A DNA stretch of 64,000 bases, taken from positions 62,001 to 126,000 of the forward strand of contig JAKRSB010000101.1 of NCBI GenBank assembly GCA_022402525.1. The letters run 5' to 3'. Below are positions 44,256 to 53,069 of this stretch, piece by piece. The position numbers and the translations under genes are program-made. This stretch comes from Thermosynechococcaceae cyanobacterium MS004 (lineage in GTDB: Bacteria > Cyanobacteriota > Cyanobacteriia > Thermosynechococcales > Thermosynechococcaceae). Numbering within the stretch: position 1 is the stretch's first letter; each line of letters starts with the position of its first letter. The notes under the pieces were generated by a model that saw only the letters and a list, made by a program, of their open reading frames with translations, ran no database searches and was not told the origin of the DNA.

Positions 44256-44781
44256 ATTTGCTAACCCCAATCAACCCGATTTAATCAACCCGACTTATGG
44301 ACTCACTACGCGCAAGCCCATTTGATCATAACGGCCTGCGCCCAAATGATGATATGCTCGCCTACGTTCTTGGGGGGAAATGGTTGATCCATAACAATTC
44401 AAAGGCGTAGGGGATGGAGTAGGGTCTGGGGTACGGAGAGCTGTGCGATCGCAACTTTCGCTGCAACCTTCCACCTCTCGGCAACGTCCTCATTCAAAGT
44501 CAAGTCAGGTCAAGCTCTCAAAAGTCAAGCCCTCAAAAGTCAAACTATCAAAAGTCAAGCCCTCATCTGCGGAGTTTAAGGCAGCTAGTTTATGGGCTGA
44601 CTTATTTACTGAAGCCATCTTTCACGCGACGTTGATTGGAAGACGTTGATTGAAAATCCTAGCGCTGCAAAAGTTTCTGAAACAGGGCTGTCAAACTTTA
44701 GGGAAATTTAGGTCATCCTAGCGCTAGAGAAAGCTGCTTGAGTTAAACACTAAATCAGGATTTTGTTGGGAGTACGTTCTG
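44256..44781. other. Intergenic region with a tandem array
   Basis: About 526 bp between the rnz start and the SpoIID-like gene. Contains the 15-bp array at 44509-44568. A 68-residue frame across the array starts at GTG and lacks a ribosome-binding site and similarity, so it is not called as a gene. Confidence 0.5.
44509..44568. repeat. 15-bp intergenic tandem array (4 units)
   Basis: Four units close to GTCAAGCCCTCAAAA, preceded by a weaker copy (AAGTCAAGTCAG). Confidence 0.92.
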
Positions 44782-45969
44782 ATGCACAGGTTTCGATTCG
44801 GATGGGCAATACAGCCCCTCACCCCCGCTTACTTCAACCTGAAGCATACTCGCCTTTGGATGGTGTTGTGGCTAAGCTTAGTCGCTCCAGCAGCAGCCCT
44901 GGATATCCGAGTTGGCCTCAAGCAAAGTACCCCTGAGGTCACGATCGGCAGCTCTACTGCCACCACCCTGCTAGACGGCGCTGGGCGAGTCCTGGGACAG
45001 ATTCCAGCGCTTCAAGGCTTTCCCGCAACAGCAGTCTCTGGCGGGGTGAGCGTTGCGGGCAAAAAGGCGTGGCAGATAACCGTAAAGCCAAAGGATAACG
45101 GCTTTATTTATGTCGGGGGGCGTTGGTATCGGGGAGAGGTCAATCTAATCCGAGACCGTGGCGGCTTGACCGTGGTGAACAAGCTCAACATGGAAGACTA
45201 CCTGGCCAGCGTGATTGGCAAGGAGATGTACCATACCTGGCCCCAGGAGGCGCTTAAGGCTCAAGCCGTTGCGTCCCGCTCCTATGCCCTGTTTCACCAG
45301 CAGCGTCCGAAGTCTAAGTTGTTTGATGTGTTCAGCACGATAACCTCTCAGGTCTATGCAGGGCTAGAGGGGGAGGCAGTCAGCACTCAGACAGCTGTGA
45401 AGGCCACAACTGGTCAGGTTTTGCTCTATCAAGGCAAGGTCGTGGAGGCGGTGTTTCATTCAGCGTCGGGCGGCCATACGGAAAACTCTGAAAATGTCTG
45501 GCAGGGAACAGTGCCCTATCTCAGGGGCGTGGCCGACTTTGACCAGGCATCTCCGTCCTATCAATGGACGATTAGCCTTACCGATGCTCAACTTCGCCAG
45601 CGGCTGCCGGGCATCGGCAATATTTTAAGCCTGACTCCGGTGAAAACCAGCCAAACGGGCCGGGTTCAGATGCTGAAGGTGCAGGGGACTAAGGGCGATC
45701 GCCTCATTAGAGGCACCGAAGCAAGACGGGCTTTAGGGCTAAGAAGCACCCTATTCACCGCCAAGCCGGACTTTGGGCTGGTTGCGGGGAGGCCCAGTCC
45801 AGTTGCGTCCCAGGGTTCACCCAAAAGCTTTTTAATTAGCGGACGCGGCCACGGTCATGGACTGGGCATGAGCCAGTGGGGAGCCTACGGCCTTGCCCTT
45901 CAAAATAAAACCTACCAGGAAATCCTCTCCCATTATTTCCAAGGCACCAGCATCAAAGCGGTCTATTGA
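44782..45969 (+). CDS. SpoIID/LytB-domain protein (amidase enhancer type)
   Basis: 395 residues. N-terminal hydrophobic segment (LWMVLWLSLVAPAAALDIRV) looks like a signal peptide. SpoIID core: NKLNMEDYLASVIGKEMYHT, EALKAQAVASRSYALFH, and the C-terminal ISGRGHGHGLGMSQWGAYG. SpoIID-type proteins cleave denuded glycan strands or stimulate amidases in the cell wall; in cyanobacteria homologues affect septal peptidoglycan and filament cell-cell structures. Stop codon lies inside a 26-bp palindrome. Confidence 0.92.
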   Translation: MHRFRFGWAIQPLTPAYFNLKHTRLWMVLWLSLVAPAAALDIRVGLKQSTPEVTIGSSTATTLLDGAGRVLGQIPALQGFPATAVSGGVSVAGKKAWQITVKPKDNGFIYVGGRWYRGEVNLIRDRGGLTVVNKLNMEDYLASVIGKEMYHTWPQEALKAQAVASRSYALFHQQRPKSKLFDVFSTITSQVYAGLEGEAVSTQTAVKATTGQVLLYQGKVVEAVFHSASGGHTENSENVWQGTVPYLRGVADFDQASPSYQWTISLTDAQLRQRLPGIGNILSLTPVKTSQTGRVQMLKVQGTKGDRLIRGTEARRALGLRSTLFTAKPDFGLVAGRPSPVASQGSPKSFLISGRGHGHGLGMSQWGAYGLALQNKTYQEILSHYFQGTSIKAVY

Positions 45970-45984
45970 GCGCTCAATAGACCG
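45959..45984. terminator. 26-bp perfect palindrome at the SpoIID gene end
   Basis: CGGTCTATTGAGC and its complement GCTCAATAGACCG form a perfect palindrome that includes the SpoIID stop codon. It lies between this gene and the convergent pstB and could terminate either strand, though no T-run follows. Confidence 0.55.
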
Positions 45985-46013
45985 CCCTATTGGGCTACAC
46001 CCTGCACCAGGCC

Positions 46014-46814
46014 CTACCCAAAGCGCCCCGATACGTAATCTCTGGTTTTCTCTTCTCTGGGATCGGTAAAGATCCTAATGGTCTCGTCATACTCTACCAA
46101 AAAGCCAACCTTGCCACCCTTCTCGGTCGCTTCTGCGTTAAAAAATGCAGTCTTATCCGATACCCGTGACGCCTGCTGCATATTGTGGGTCACAATTACA
46201 ATGGTGTACTGCTCCTTAAGTTCGTTCATTAACTCCTCGACCCGCAGCGTGGAGATAGGGTCAAGGGCCGAGCAGGGCTCATCCATTAAAATGACCTCTG
46301 GATCAATGGCGATCGTTCTGGCGATACAAAGCCGCTGCTGCTGACCGCCGGATAGAGACAGACCGCTGGCCTTGAGCTTATCCTTGACCTCATCCCAGAG
46401 GGCAGCACGCTTTAGCGATCGCTCGACAAGTTCGTCTAAATTTCCCTTGTATCCATTGATCTTGGCACCAAAGGTAATATTTTCGTAAATCGACTTGGGA
46501 AACGGATTCGGCTTTTGAAATACCATGCCAATCTGCCGCCGCACCATGACCGGATCTACTCGCTTGTCGTAAAGATTGGTGCCGTGGAACAAAACGTTCC
46601 CCTCAATGCGAGCGCTGGGGACAAGGTCGTTCATGCGGTTGAAGCACCGCAAAACCGTACTTTTCCCGCAGCCTGAAGGCCCAATCAACGCCGTAATCTG
46701 ATTTTTGGGAATATCCAAAAACACATTTTTGACCGCTAGCGTGTTGCCATAGTAAACCGAGAGGTTTTCAGTCTGGAGCGTGTGTTGGGTCGCAGCAGCA
46801 GTGGTGGAGATCAT
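46014..46814 (-). CDS. pstB: Phosphate ABC transporter ATP-binding protein PstB (divergent copy)
   Basis: About 266 residues from the ATG at 46814 ([10 protein letters not shown]); the open frame starts eight codons upstream at TTG. Walker [10 protein letters not shown], signature LSGGQQQRL, Walker [14 protein letters not shown]. It energises phosphate import through PstC/PstA. It is transcribed away from pstS, with its own Pho-box copy in the shared intergenic region. A second pstB lies at 50400-51224 and is highly similar. Confidence 0.95.
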   Translation of the reverse strand: MISTTAAATQHTLQTENLSVYYGNTLAVKNVFLDIPKNQITALIGPSGCGKSTVLRCFNRMNDLVPSARIEGNVLFHGTNLYDKRVDPVMVRRQIGMVFQKPNPFPKSIYENITFGAKINGYKGNLDELVERSLKRAALWDEVKDKLKASGLSLSGGQQQRLCIARTIAIDPEVILMDEPCSALDPISTLRVEELMNELKEQYTIVIVTHNMQQASRVSDKTAFFNAEATEKGGKVGFLVEYDETIRIFTDPREEKTRDYVSGRFG

Positions 46815-46920
46815 GGGGATATTTTTAGCGATCAACAATTTAGACAGAAGTCAAGAATGCAAGCCGAGCAGAATGCCTGTCTAACCCTAGACTGATCAGC
46901 AGTATAAAACTACACCGTCC

Positions 46921-46939
46921 AAGTAAAGCTTAGGTTAAG
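46921..46939 (-). promoter_or_regulatory. Pho box facing the divergent pstB
   Basis: Minus-strand CTTAACCT-AAG-CTTTACTT: two 8-bp PhoB-family units with the 3-bp spacing known for cyanobacterial SphR/PhoB boxes. It is an inverted copy of the box at 47020 and is followed by a weak third unit. Confidence 0.7.
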
Positions 46940-47019
46940 CCTGCAACACTCAATTATTTAGGGGATAATCGTCTCAAAAGCCCTCGCTCTGTACAATTCT
47001 ACAGACCAAGACCAGTCTC

Positions 47020-47049
47020 CTTAACCTACTCTTTACTTAGAGTCTGTAT
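47020..47049 (+). promoter_or_regulatory. Pho box facing pstS
   Basis: CTTAACCT-ACT-CTTTACTT-AGA-GTCTGTAT: two good 8-bp Pho units and a weaker third, with the 3-bp spacers expected. It is 67 bp upstream of the pstS ATG. This agrees with phosphate-starvation control through an SphS-SphR two-component system. Confidence 0.7.
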
Positions 47050-47115
47050 GATTTTTAACAAAATGTCTGTAACATTGCAGCCATCCATTGATGTTGAAAA
47101 ACTAACAAAAATCAG

Positions 47116-48207
47116 ATGCTTTTGAGTTCTAGAGCAATTCGTTGGACCATTACCACCTCTGCGGCGGCTTTAACCCTTGGTTTGGCTGCCTGTGGCGGAC
47201 AATCTGATGCTCCTACTGCATCTTCTGGTGGCGGGGCAAGCCCTGTCGTAACCGAAAACGTAACACTGAGTGGCGCAGGCGCAACATTCCCTGCCCCGCT
47301 GTATCAACGATGGTTCTCAGATTTCAACAAAACCAACCCTTCGGTCACCGTTAGCTACCAGTCGGTCGGGAGTGGCGCAGGAGTCAATCAGTTCAAGGCC
47401 GGTACCGTAGACTTTGGCGCTAGCGATGTTCCTCTCAAGGATGAAGATGCCAAAGCGATCGCCAGAGGTGCGCTACAGCTACCGCTCACCGCTGGGTCAA
47501 TTGTTTTCGCTTATAACCTCCCTGAAGCGACCGCGCCAATTAAGCTCTCCCGACAGGCCCAAGCTGATATTTTTCTGGGTAAAATCACCAAGTGGAATGA
47601 CCCAGCAATTGCCAAAGCTAACCCTGACCTCAAGCTGCCCGACGCTGCTATCAACGTGGTCTATCGGTCCGATGGCAGCGGTACTACGGGTGTTTTTACC
47701 CAGTACCTGAGCGCCATGAGCAGCGAATGGAAGGAAAAAGTGGGCGAAGGGAAAACCGTAAACTGGCCAGTAGGCACAGGTGCTAAGGGAAATGAAGGCA
47801 TCACGGCCCAAGTTCAGCAAAACAAAGGATCCATTGGCTACATTGAGTACGGCTATGCCAGAGAAAATGGGATACCCTTTGCCACCCTTGAAAATAAATC
47901 TGGTAAGTTTATCGCCCCTTCTGATGAATCTGCAAAGGCCACGCTAGCCAGTGCAGAGCTGCCAGACAGTTTGGTTGCGAAAATTGTAGATCCTGAGGGG
48001 GATGATGTTTACCCCATCGTCACCTACACTTGGTTGCTCGCCTACAAGACCTATGACGACCCCAATAAGGTGAAAGCCCTCAAAGCTATCCTCGACTACA
48101 CCTTAGGCGAAGGTCAAAAGGTCAGTCCTGAACTGGGCTATATTTCACTGCCTGAAAACGTCACTGCAAAGGTCAAGGCTGCTGCAGAGGTAATCTCATC
48201 TAAATAG
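47116..48207 (+). CDS. pstS: Phosphate-binding protein PstS
   Basis: 363 residues. Lipoprotein signal ending in LGLAACGG (lipobox with Cys about residue 26). Phosphate-binding motifs: LSGAGATFPAPLYQRWF, YQSVGSGAGVNQF, DFGASDVPL, and RSDGSGTTGVFTQYL. Binds phosphate in the periplasm for the PstCA-PstB importer. First gene of the plus-strand pst group, under the Pho box upstream. Confidence 0.96.
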   Translation: MLLSSRAIRWTITTSAAALTLGLAACGGQSDAPTASSGGGASPVVTENVTLSGAGATFPAPLYQRWFSDFNKTNPSVTVSYQSVGSGAGVNQFKAGTVDFGASDVPLKDEDAKAIARGALQLPLTAGSIVFAYNLPEATAPIKLSRQAQADIFLGKITKWNDPAIAKANPDLKLPDAAINVVYRSDGSGTTGVFTQYLSAMSSEWKEKVGEGKTVNWPVGTGAKGNEGITAQVQQNKGSIGYIEYGYARENGIPFATLENKSGKFIAPSDESAKATLASAELPDSLVAKIVDPEGDDVYPIVTYTWLLAYKTYDDPNKVKALKAILDYTLGEGQKVSPELGYISLPENVTAKVKAAAEVISSK

Positions 48208-48208
48208 T

Positions 48209-48256
48209 CTCTAGATAGATAAGGCTCCAGATAGATAAGGCTCCAGATAGAATCTC
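48209..48256. repeat. 16-bp tandem array between pstS and pstC
   Basis: Three units close to CTCCAGATAGATAAGG immediately after the pstS stop codon; it lengthens the pstS-pstC gap to about 250 bp. Confidence 0.88.
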
Positions 48257-48461
48257 CATAGTTTGCGCCTGTTGAGGGTTACCCCCGACAGCTTGCCAAG
48301 TTCAGGTTGCATCAGGGACTTGTTGCTTTCAATCCACAGCGGTCTTGTCCCTGAAGCATCTGATCATCACCTAACTCTGAATCATCTGACCATCCGCAAA
48401 CATTGCAGGATGATTTCATCCACTCTCTGACCAAATCCTTTGCCCCATTCTCCAGACTGTC

Positions 48462-49412
48462 ATGGTTACTCAGCTTGCTAAGCCAACCCAATTAGTTCAG
48501 TCCGGGTCAAACCCAGGACAGATTCTAGACAACATTTTTATCTGGATTACCCGCCTATTTGCCTTCTCCATTGCTTTGATCTTGGTGTTGATCACCATTG
48601 AGGTGGGAACGGAGGCAATCCCTGCCATCCAGACCTTTGGGTTGAGCTTTATTTTTCAGCAAAGCTGGGATCCGGTCAGAGACAATTATGGTGTCCTGCC
48701 CATGATTTACGGCACCATGATGACCTCTTTTGTAGCGCTTTTGCTGGCGATTCCCATTGGGGTTAGCTCCGCTATTTTTTTGAGCGAAGATTTTTTGCCC
48801 GTTTCCTTCAGAACGGTACTTGTTTTCTTGGTTGAGTTGCTCGCGGCGATTCCCAGTGTCGTTTACGGACTGTGGGGTATTTTTGTACTTATTCCCTTGA
48901 TTCGCCCCCTCAGCGAATGGCTGCACCAAACCCTAGGATGGATTCCGTTCTTTGGAACCAGTCCGGGTGGGCCTGGACTGCTGCCTGCGGGCTTGGTGGT
49001 CACGATTATGATTTTGCCCACAATTACGGCTATTTCCAGGGATGCTCTGACCTCCCTCCCCCCCGAATTGCGTCAAGCTTCCATCGGGCTGGGGGCAACC
49101 CGCTGGGAAACCATCATCCGCGTTCTGCTTCCGGCTGCGTTCTCCGGCATTGTGGGCGCGATTATGCTGGCGCTGGGGCGAGCGATGGGGGAAACCATGG
49201 CCGTCACCATGCTGATTGGTAATTCCAACAACATTAATGTTTCTTTGTTTGCACCGGGCAATACCATCTCTTCACTCTTGGCCAACCAGTTTGCTGAGGC
49301 CAGTGGTCTTCAGGTGTCGGCTTTGATGTATGCCGGTCTTATTTTGTTTGCTCTCACCTTGTTCGTTAATATTGCCGCTCAGTGGGTGGTCGGTAAGATT
49401 CAAAAGTTCTAG
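48462..49412 (+). CDS. pstC: Phosphate ABC transporter permease PstC
   Basis: 316 residues, six predicted helices. Permease motif GLGATRWETIIRVLLPAAFSG in the EAA loop and the typical DPVRDNYGVLPMIYGTMMTS. The last helix ends KIQKF. Forms the membrane channel with PstA. Cotranscribed with pstS or expressed from its own start; the pst gene order pstS-pstC-pstA-pstB is standard. Confidence 0.95.
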   Translation: MVTQLAKPTQLVQSGSNPGQILDNIFIWITRLFAFSIALILVLITIEVGTEAIPAIQTFGLSFIFQQSWDPVRDNYGVLPMIYGTMMTSFVALLLAIPIGVSSAIFLSEDFLPVSFRTVLVFLVELLAAIPSVVYGLWGIFVLIPLIRPLSEWLHQTLGWIPFFGTSPGGPGLLPAGLVVTIMILPTITAISRDALTSLPPELRQASIGLGATRWETIIRVLLPAAFSGIVGAIMLALGRAMGETMAVTMLIGNSNNINVSLFAPGNTISSLLANQFAEASGLQVSALMYAGLILFALTLFVNIAAQWVVGKIQKF

Positions 49413-49475
49413 CTCTTGACTGTCCTGGCGCTCGGCTGTTTTGGTTCTCGACTGTTTTGGCTCTCGACTGCTATA
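49412..49475. repeat. 16-bp tandem array between pstC and pstA (4 units)
   Basis: Four units close to GCTCTCGACTGTTTTG, beginning at the pstC stop codon. Confidence 0.9.
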
Positions 49476-49538
49476 GCGCTTTATTTTTCTGATCCTTTGC
49501 TTGTCTGTTGCCCTAGATACCCTTGATTGGTTTGTGCT

Positions 49539-50387
49539 ATGTACCTGTCTCAGAAGTCCTCTGATCGACGATCGCTTCTTAACAAAGTCTTGACCGTCGT
49601 TGCGGGCGCGTTTGTGGTCATTGCCTTAATCCCGCTCTTGGCTGTCCTCACCTACGTCTTAATCCAAGGGTTTGGCAGCCTGAGTCTTGACCTCTTTACT
49701 CAGTTACCGCCGCCGCCAATGGTCAAGGGAGGGGGCATTGCTAACGCAATTGTTGGCACTTTATTAATGGTTGGGCTAGCGTCTCTCATTAGTGTCCCCA
49801 TTGGGGTGGGTGCAGCCATTTTTCTTGCTGAGTTTAGCCACCCCATCGTGGGTCGCTGGGTTCGATTTGCGACTAATGTCCTCAACGGGGTGCCCTCCAT
49901 TATTTTGGGGGTGTTTGTCTACGGGGCCTTGGTTTACACCACTAAGACCTTTTCTGCCTATGCGGGCGCAGTAGCGCTTTCTATTTTGATGCTGCCTACC
50001 ATCATCCGCACCGCAGATGAAGCTCTCAAAATTGTGCCTCAAGAAATTCGCTGGGCTGCGCTAGGGGTGGGCGCGGCAAAGTATCAAACTGTGCTGATGA
50101 TTGTGGTGCCAGCAGCTATTCCGACCATTATTACAGGGGTGACCTTGGCGATCGCCAGAGCCGCTGGGGAAACTGCGCCGCTCATCTTTACCGCGTTGTT
50201 TACTCAGTTTTGGCCCAATAGCCTGACGCAGCCAACACCTTCCCTGGCGGTTTTGGTCTTTAACTTCGCCACAGTTCCCTTCAAGAATCAGCAACAGCTT
50301 GCTTGGGCGGCTTCTTTGATTTTGGTGCTGCTGGTGTTAACCACAAGCGTTATCTCTCGCTTTGCCCTGCGTCGCAAAACCTTTTAA
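49539..50387 (+). CDS. pstA: Phosphate ABC transporter permease PstA
   Basis: About 282 residues from the ATG at 49539 (MYLSQKSSDRRSLLNKV); the frame opens at TTG 49527. EAA-loop segment ALGVGAAKYQTVLMIVVPAAI, helix KGGGIANAIVGTLLMVGLAS, and the C-terminal SVISRFALRR. Partner of PstC. It is 12 bp upstream of pstB, so translation is likely linked. Confidence 0.95.
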   Translation: MYLSQKSSDRRSLLNKVLTVVAGAFVVIALIPLLAVLTYVLIQGFGSLSLDLFTQLPPPPMVKGGGIANAIVGTLLMVGLASLISVPIGVGAAIFLAEFSHPIVGRWVRFATNVLNGVPSIILGVFVYGALVYTTKTFSAYAGAVALSILMLPTIIRTADEALKIVPQEIRWAALGVGAAKYQTVLMIVVPAAIPTIITGVTLAIARAAGETAPLIFTALFTQFWPNSLTQPTPSLAVLVFNFATVPFKNQQQLAWAASLILVLLVLTTSVISRFALRRKTF

Positions 50388-50399
50388 AGCGTTCTTCCT

Positions 50400-51224
50400 A
50401 TGACTTACTCTTCCCCTCAAACCCATATTCAAGGCCAGTCCCAGGCCGATGAAGTTGCCCTTGAAGCGGTTAACTTAAATATCTACTATGGCTCTTTTTT
50501 AGCCGTTAAAGATGTTTCCCTTAAGATTGCCCGCAATAAAATCACCTCCTTTATTGGCCCCTCTGGCTGTGGTAAAAGCACCCTACTCCGCTGCTTTAAT
50601 CGTCTCAATGACTTAATTGAAAGCTTTCATATCAAGGGTCAGATTTATCACGAGAATCAAGACCTTTATAGTCGTCGTGTCGATCCGGTTTTGGTGCGCC
50701 GCCGCATTGGAATGGTGTTTCAAAAGCCAAATCCTTTCCCTAAATCAATCTATGACAATGTTGCCTACGGCCCTAGAATTAATGGGTTTAAGGGCAATTT
50801 GGATGAGCTTGTAGAGCAGTCGTTGCGCCAAGCCGTACTGTGGGATGAAGTGAAAGACAAGCTCAAGCAGAGTGGGGCAGCTCTCTCCGGGGGGCAGCAG
50901 CAGCGACTCTGCATCGCCCGCACCATTGCCGTCCAGCCTGATGTGGTGCTAATGGATGAACCCTGCGCAGCCCTCGACCCCATCTCGACCCTCAAAATTG
51001 AGGAGTTGATGAATGAGCTAAAGAAGCAGTACACCATCGTGATTGTGACGCACAATATGCAGCAGGCGTCAAGAATTTCTGACAAAACGGCCTTTTTTAA
51101 TGTTCAGGCGACCGAACGCGGCGGAAAACAGGGCTATATGGTTGAATTTGACGATACGGTCAATATTTTTACCAATCCCCGTGAAGTTCAAACCCGCGAT
51201 TATGTTGCAGGTCGATTTGGGTAG
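50400..51224 (+). CDS. pstB: Phosphate ABC transporter ATP-binding protein PstB (operon copy)
   Basis: 274 residues: Walker [10 protein letters not shown], signature LSGGQQQRL, Walker [14 protein letters not shown], and the H-loop region [16 protein letters not shown] at 50400, only 12 bp after the pstA stop, the normal operon position. Very similar to the divergent copy at 46014-46814, consistent with a duplication within the locus. Confidence 0.95.
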   Translation: MTYSSPQTHIQGQSQADEVALEAVNLNIYYGSFLAVKDVSLKIARNKITSFIGPSGCGKSTLLRCFNRLNDLIESFHIKGQIYHENQDLYSRRVDPVLVRRRIGMVFQKPNPFPKSIYDNVAYGPRINGFKGNLDELVEQSLRQAVLWDEVKDKLKQSGAALSGGQQQRLCIARTIAVQPDVVLMDEPCAALDPISTLKIEELMNELKKQYTIVIVTHNMQQASRISDKTAFFNVQATERGGKQGYMVEFDDTVNIFTNPREVQTRDYVAGRFG

Positions 51225-51450
51225 TCGATTCGGGTCATTGCTTCGTACTTGGCGAATTAGCTCAAAGCATCGGCATTTACGTTCTCTCTTGCAAGAAGCC
51301 TTTTCTCCCTCAACATTGCATTACATAGCCTTATCATGACTTTAATGATTGACGTCATATAGTCGGCGTCAGTCAATTTTTCTTCAGCAGAATATCAGAA
51401 TGAATGTCCAAGATTGACGGATATGATATTCCACCTATCTGTTGGGGAAC

Positions 51451-51456
51451 TATAAT
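51451..51456 (+). promoter_or_regulatory. TATAAT -10-like box upstream of the coiled-coil gene
   Basis: Perfect TATAAT, 26 bp upstream of the ATG at 51482. No -35 box lies at normal spacing; cyanobacterial type II promoters often lack one. The leader would be very short. Confidence 0.4.
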
Positions 51457-51481
51457 AGGGCATCATCGGGAAGGGTAGTGT

Positions 51482-52912
51482 ATGACAGAACGTAAACGTA
51501 ATCCAGAAGAGATTCTGGAGGACATGATTAATAAAAACGTTAAATTTCAAGTTTTAGAAATTGCCGCAGGAATCGGTGCAGCGGCAGGGACACTGGCGAT
51601 TCTTGCCAAGCAGTCTGCTCTCTATGCAGCGGCGCCACTCACCCTCGCAGTAGCGCTGAACTATTTTAATCGGCGGCGGCTGGATCAGCTGACCCGTCAG
51701 CAAACCCTCTTAGATATCACAGAAGTTCAGCGACGTCTGTCGTCGGAAATTCAGGGCGTGCGCGGTCGTTCTGCAGACGGCTCCGGTGATGTGGGTCTTT
51801 CTAATACTGAGCAAGTTGAAAATGCGATCGCCTCTCTCTCTGAGACGGTTGCTGCCCTAGAGGTGCAGATTCAGCAGGGCGCTGCCCCCGGTGGTGCAGA
51901 TGTGAGCCACCTGTCCGAAGAAATTGTGCAGCTCCGCAACCATCAGCTCGACCTCTCGCAGTCCCTGGAAGCTTTTAACCAGCAGCTTCGTAACCTTTCA
52001 AGCGAAGCGGGTTCGGGTGCAGCCGTTGCAGCCTACGATCCCACCCCCCTTGAAGGGGAAATTGCGGCATTGAAGGCCAGCATTGTCCAGCTTAGCGCTG
52101 GCGCAGCATCGAGCGCATCGGCCCCTGCCGTTGACCTAGATGTCTTCCGTGCCGAAGTAAAAAGTGAAGTCCAAAATCTAGTAACCCCACTCCAGCATCA
52201 CCTCGGCGATCTAGAGTCTCGCCTAGTCCAGAGCGCCAATAGCGGCTCTGAAGCACCTGCCCCCATTGATGTAGAGCCGCTGCGTGCCGAGCTGATTCAG
52301 CTCGTGATGCCTGTACAGCAACAGCTTGCTTCCCTGGAAGAACGGGTCGCCGCCCAGCCTGTATCGAGTGCTACGGTCGGAAATCCTGAAGAAATTCAGG
52401 GCGTGAAGGGTGAAGTCAGCAGCCTCAACGCAAAACTCGAAAACATTGCAGCTCAGCTTTCTGCTGAGATTGCTGGATTCCAGCAGTCTATTGAGCAGAC
52501 CCAAGATCAGGTACAGGCAGTTCATCAGTCCGTCCAGGACTCCCAGATTAATGCGGCTGTGGCAACCCCCGACCCTGCCTCTATTCAGCAGGAAGTGCAG
52601 GCGGCGCTCTCGCCCCTTCAGGCTCAAATTGAAGCCCTTCAGTCTCAGCTCGGCAGTTTGCCTAAGGTTGACCCCAGCCTGTCTCAGCTTCAGTCTGAGC
52701 AGCTGATCAGCCTGCAAAATCAGCTCAACAGCACCAACGGGCTGATTGAAGAAGTGGCTGAGCAGGTTACTGCTGAGCTCTCGAAGATCCCGAATCTAAT
52801 TGATGAGAAGGTTGACCATAAGGTGGCAACCCTTCCGGTGGCTGCTCCACCTCAAGACAAGAAGCAAGGTGCCCTCTCAGAACTGGACGCAATTTTGGCA
52901 GATATTATGTAG
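51482..52912 (+). CDS. Long coiled-coil protein with N-terminal membrane-associated segment
   Basis: 476 residues. After MTERKRNPEEILEDMINKN, a hydrophobic region (about 22-60: EIAAGIGAAAGTLAILAKQS, APLTLAVALNYF) suggests one or two membrane helices. Then a long predominantly helical region, rich in Gln, Glu and Leu with several VMPVQQQLASLEER-like heptad segments, and a short conserved-looking end LSELDAILADIM. I do not recognise a family. Such proteins often act as membrane-anchored scaffolds. Followed by a strong hairpin terminator. Confidence 0.75.
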   Translation: MTERKRNPEEILEDMINKNVKFQVLEIAAGIGAAAGTLAILAKQSALYAAAPLTLAVALNYFNRRRLDQLTRQQTLLDITEVQRRLSSEIQGVRGRSADGSGDVGLSNTEQVENAIASLSETVAALEVQIQQGAAPGGADVSHLSEEIVQLRNHQLDLSQSLEAFNQQLRNLSSEAGSGAAVAAYDPTPLEGEIAALKASIVQLSAGAASSASAPAVDLDVFRAEVKSEVQNLVTPLQHHLGDLESRLVQSANSGSEAPAPIDVEPLRAELIQLVMPVQQQLASLEERVAAQPVSSATVGNPEEIQGVKGEVSSLNAKLENIAAQLSAEIAGFQQSIEQTQDQVQAVHQSVQDSQINAAVATPDPASIQQEVQAALSPLQAQIEALQSQLGSLPKVDPSLSQLQSEQLISLQNQLNSTNGLIEEVAEQVTAELSKIPNLIDEKVDHKVATLPVAAPPQDKKQGALSELDAILADIM

Positions 52913-52993
52913 ATTGCAGGCAATCTTGCTCTGCGCTCATTGAGCTTGAAGCTTTTCTAACTCCAAGCTCTCAAATCCAGGCTCTCAATACTG

Positions 52994-53033
52994 ACGTTAA
53001 AAAGCGCCCCAACGTTGGGGCGCTTTTTAACGT
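52994..53033 (+). terminator. 40-bp perfect palindrome, terminator of the coiled-coil gene
   Basis: ACGTTAAAAAGCGCCCCAAC is followed directly by its exact reverse complement GTTGGGGCGCTTTTTAACGT: a 20-bp perfect stem with T-run character on both strands. About 80 bp downstream of the 476-residue gene. Confidence 0.7.
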
Positions 53034-53069
53034 AAAGCTGCACAGCTTCTTGGGCGGGTGATTAAGAAA

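Noticed and set aside
44443-44649. 68-residue frame over the 15-bp array before the SpoIID-like gene
   Set aside because: Starts at GTG without a ribosome-binding site; contains the array as KVKPS-type repeats and nothing else recognisable.
52223-52717. Open frame of 164 codons antisense to the coiled-coil gene
   Set aside because: Low-complexity shadow of a Gln/Leu-rich coiled-coil region; no domain.
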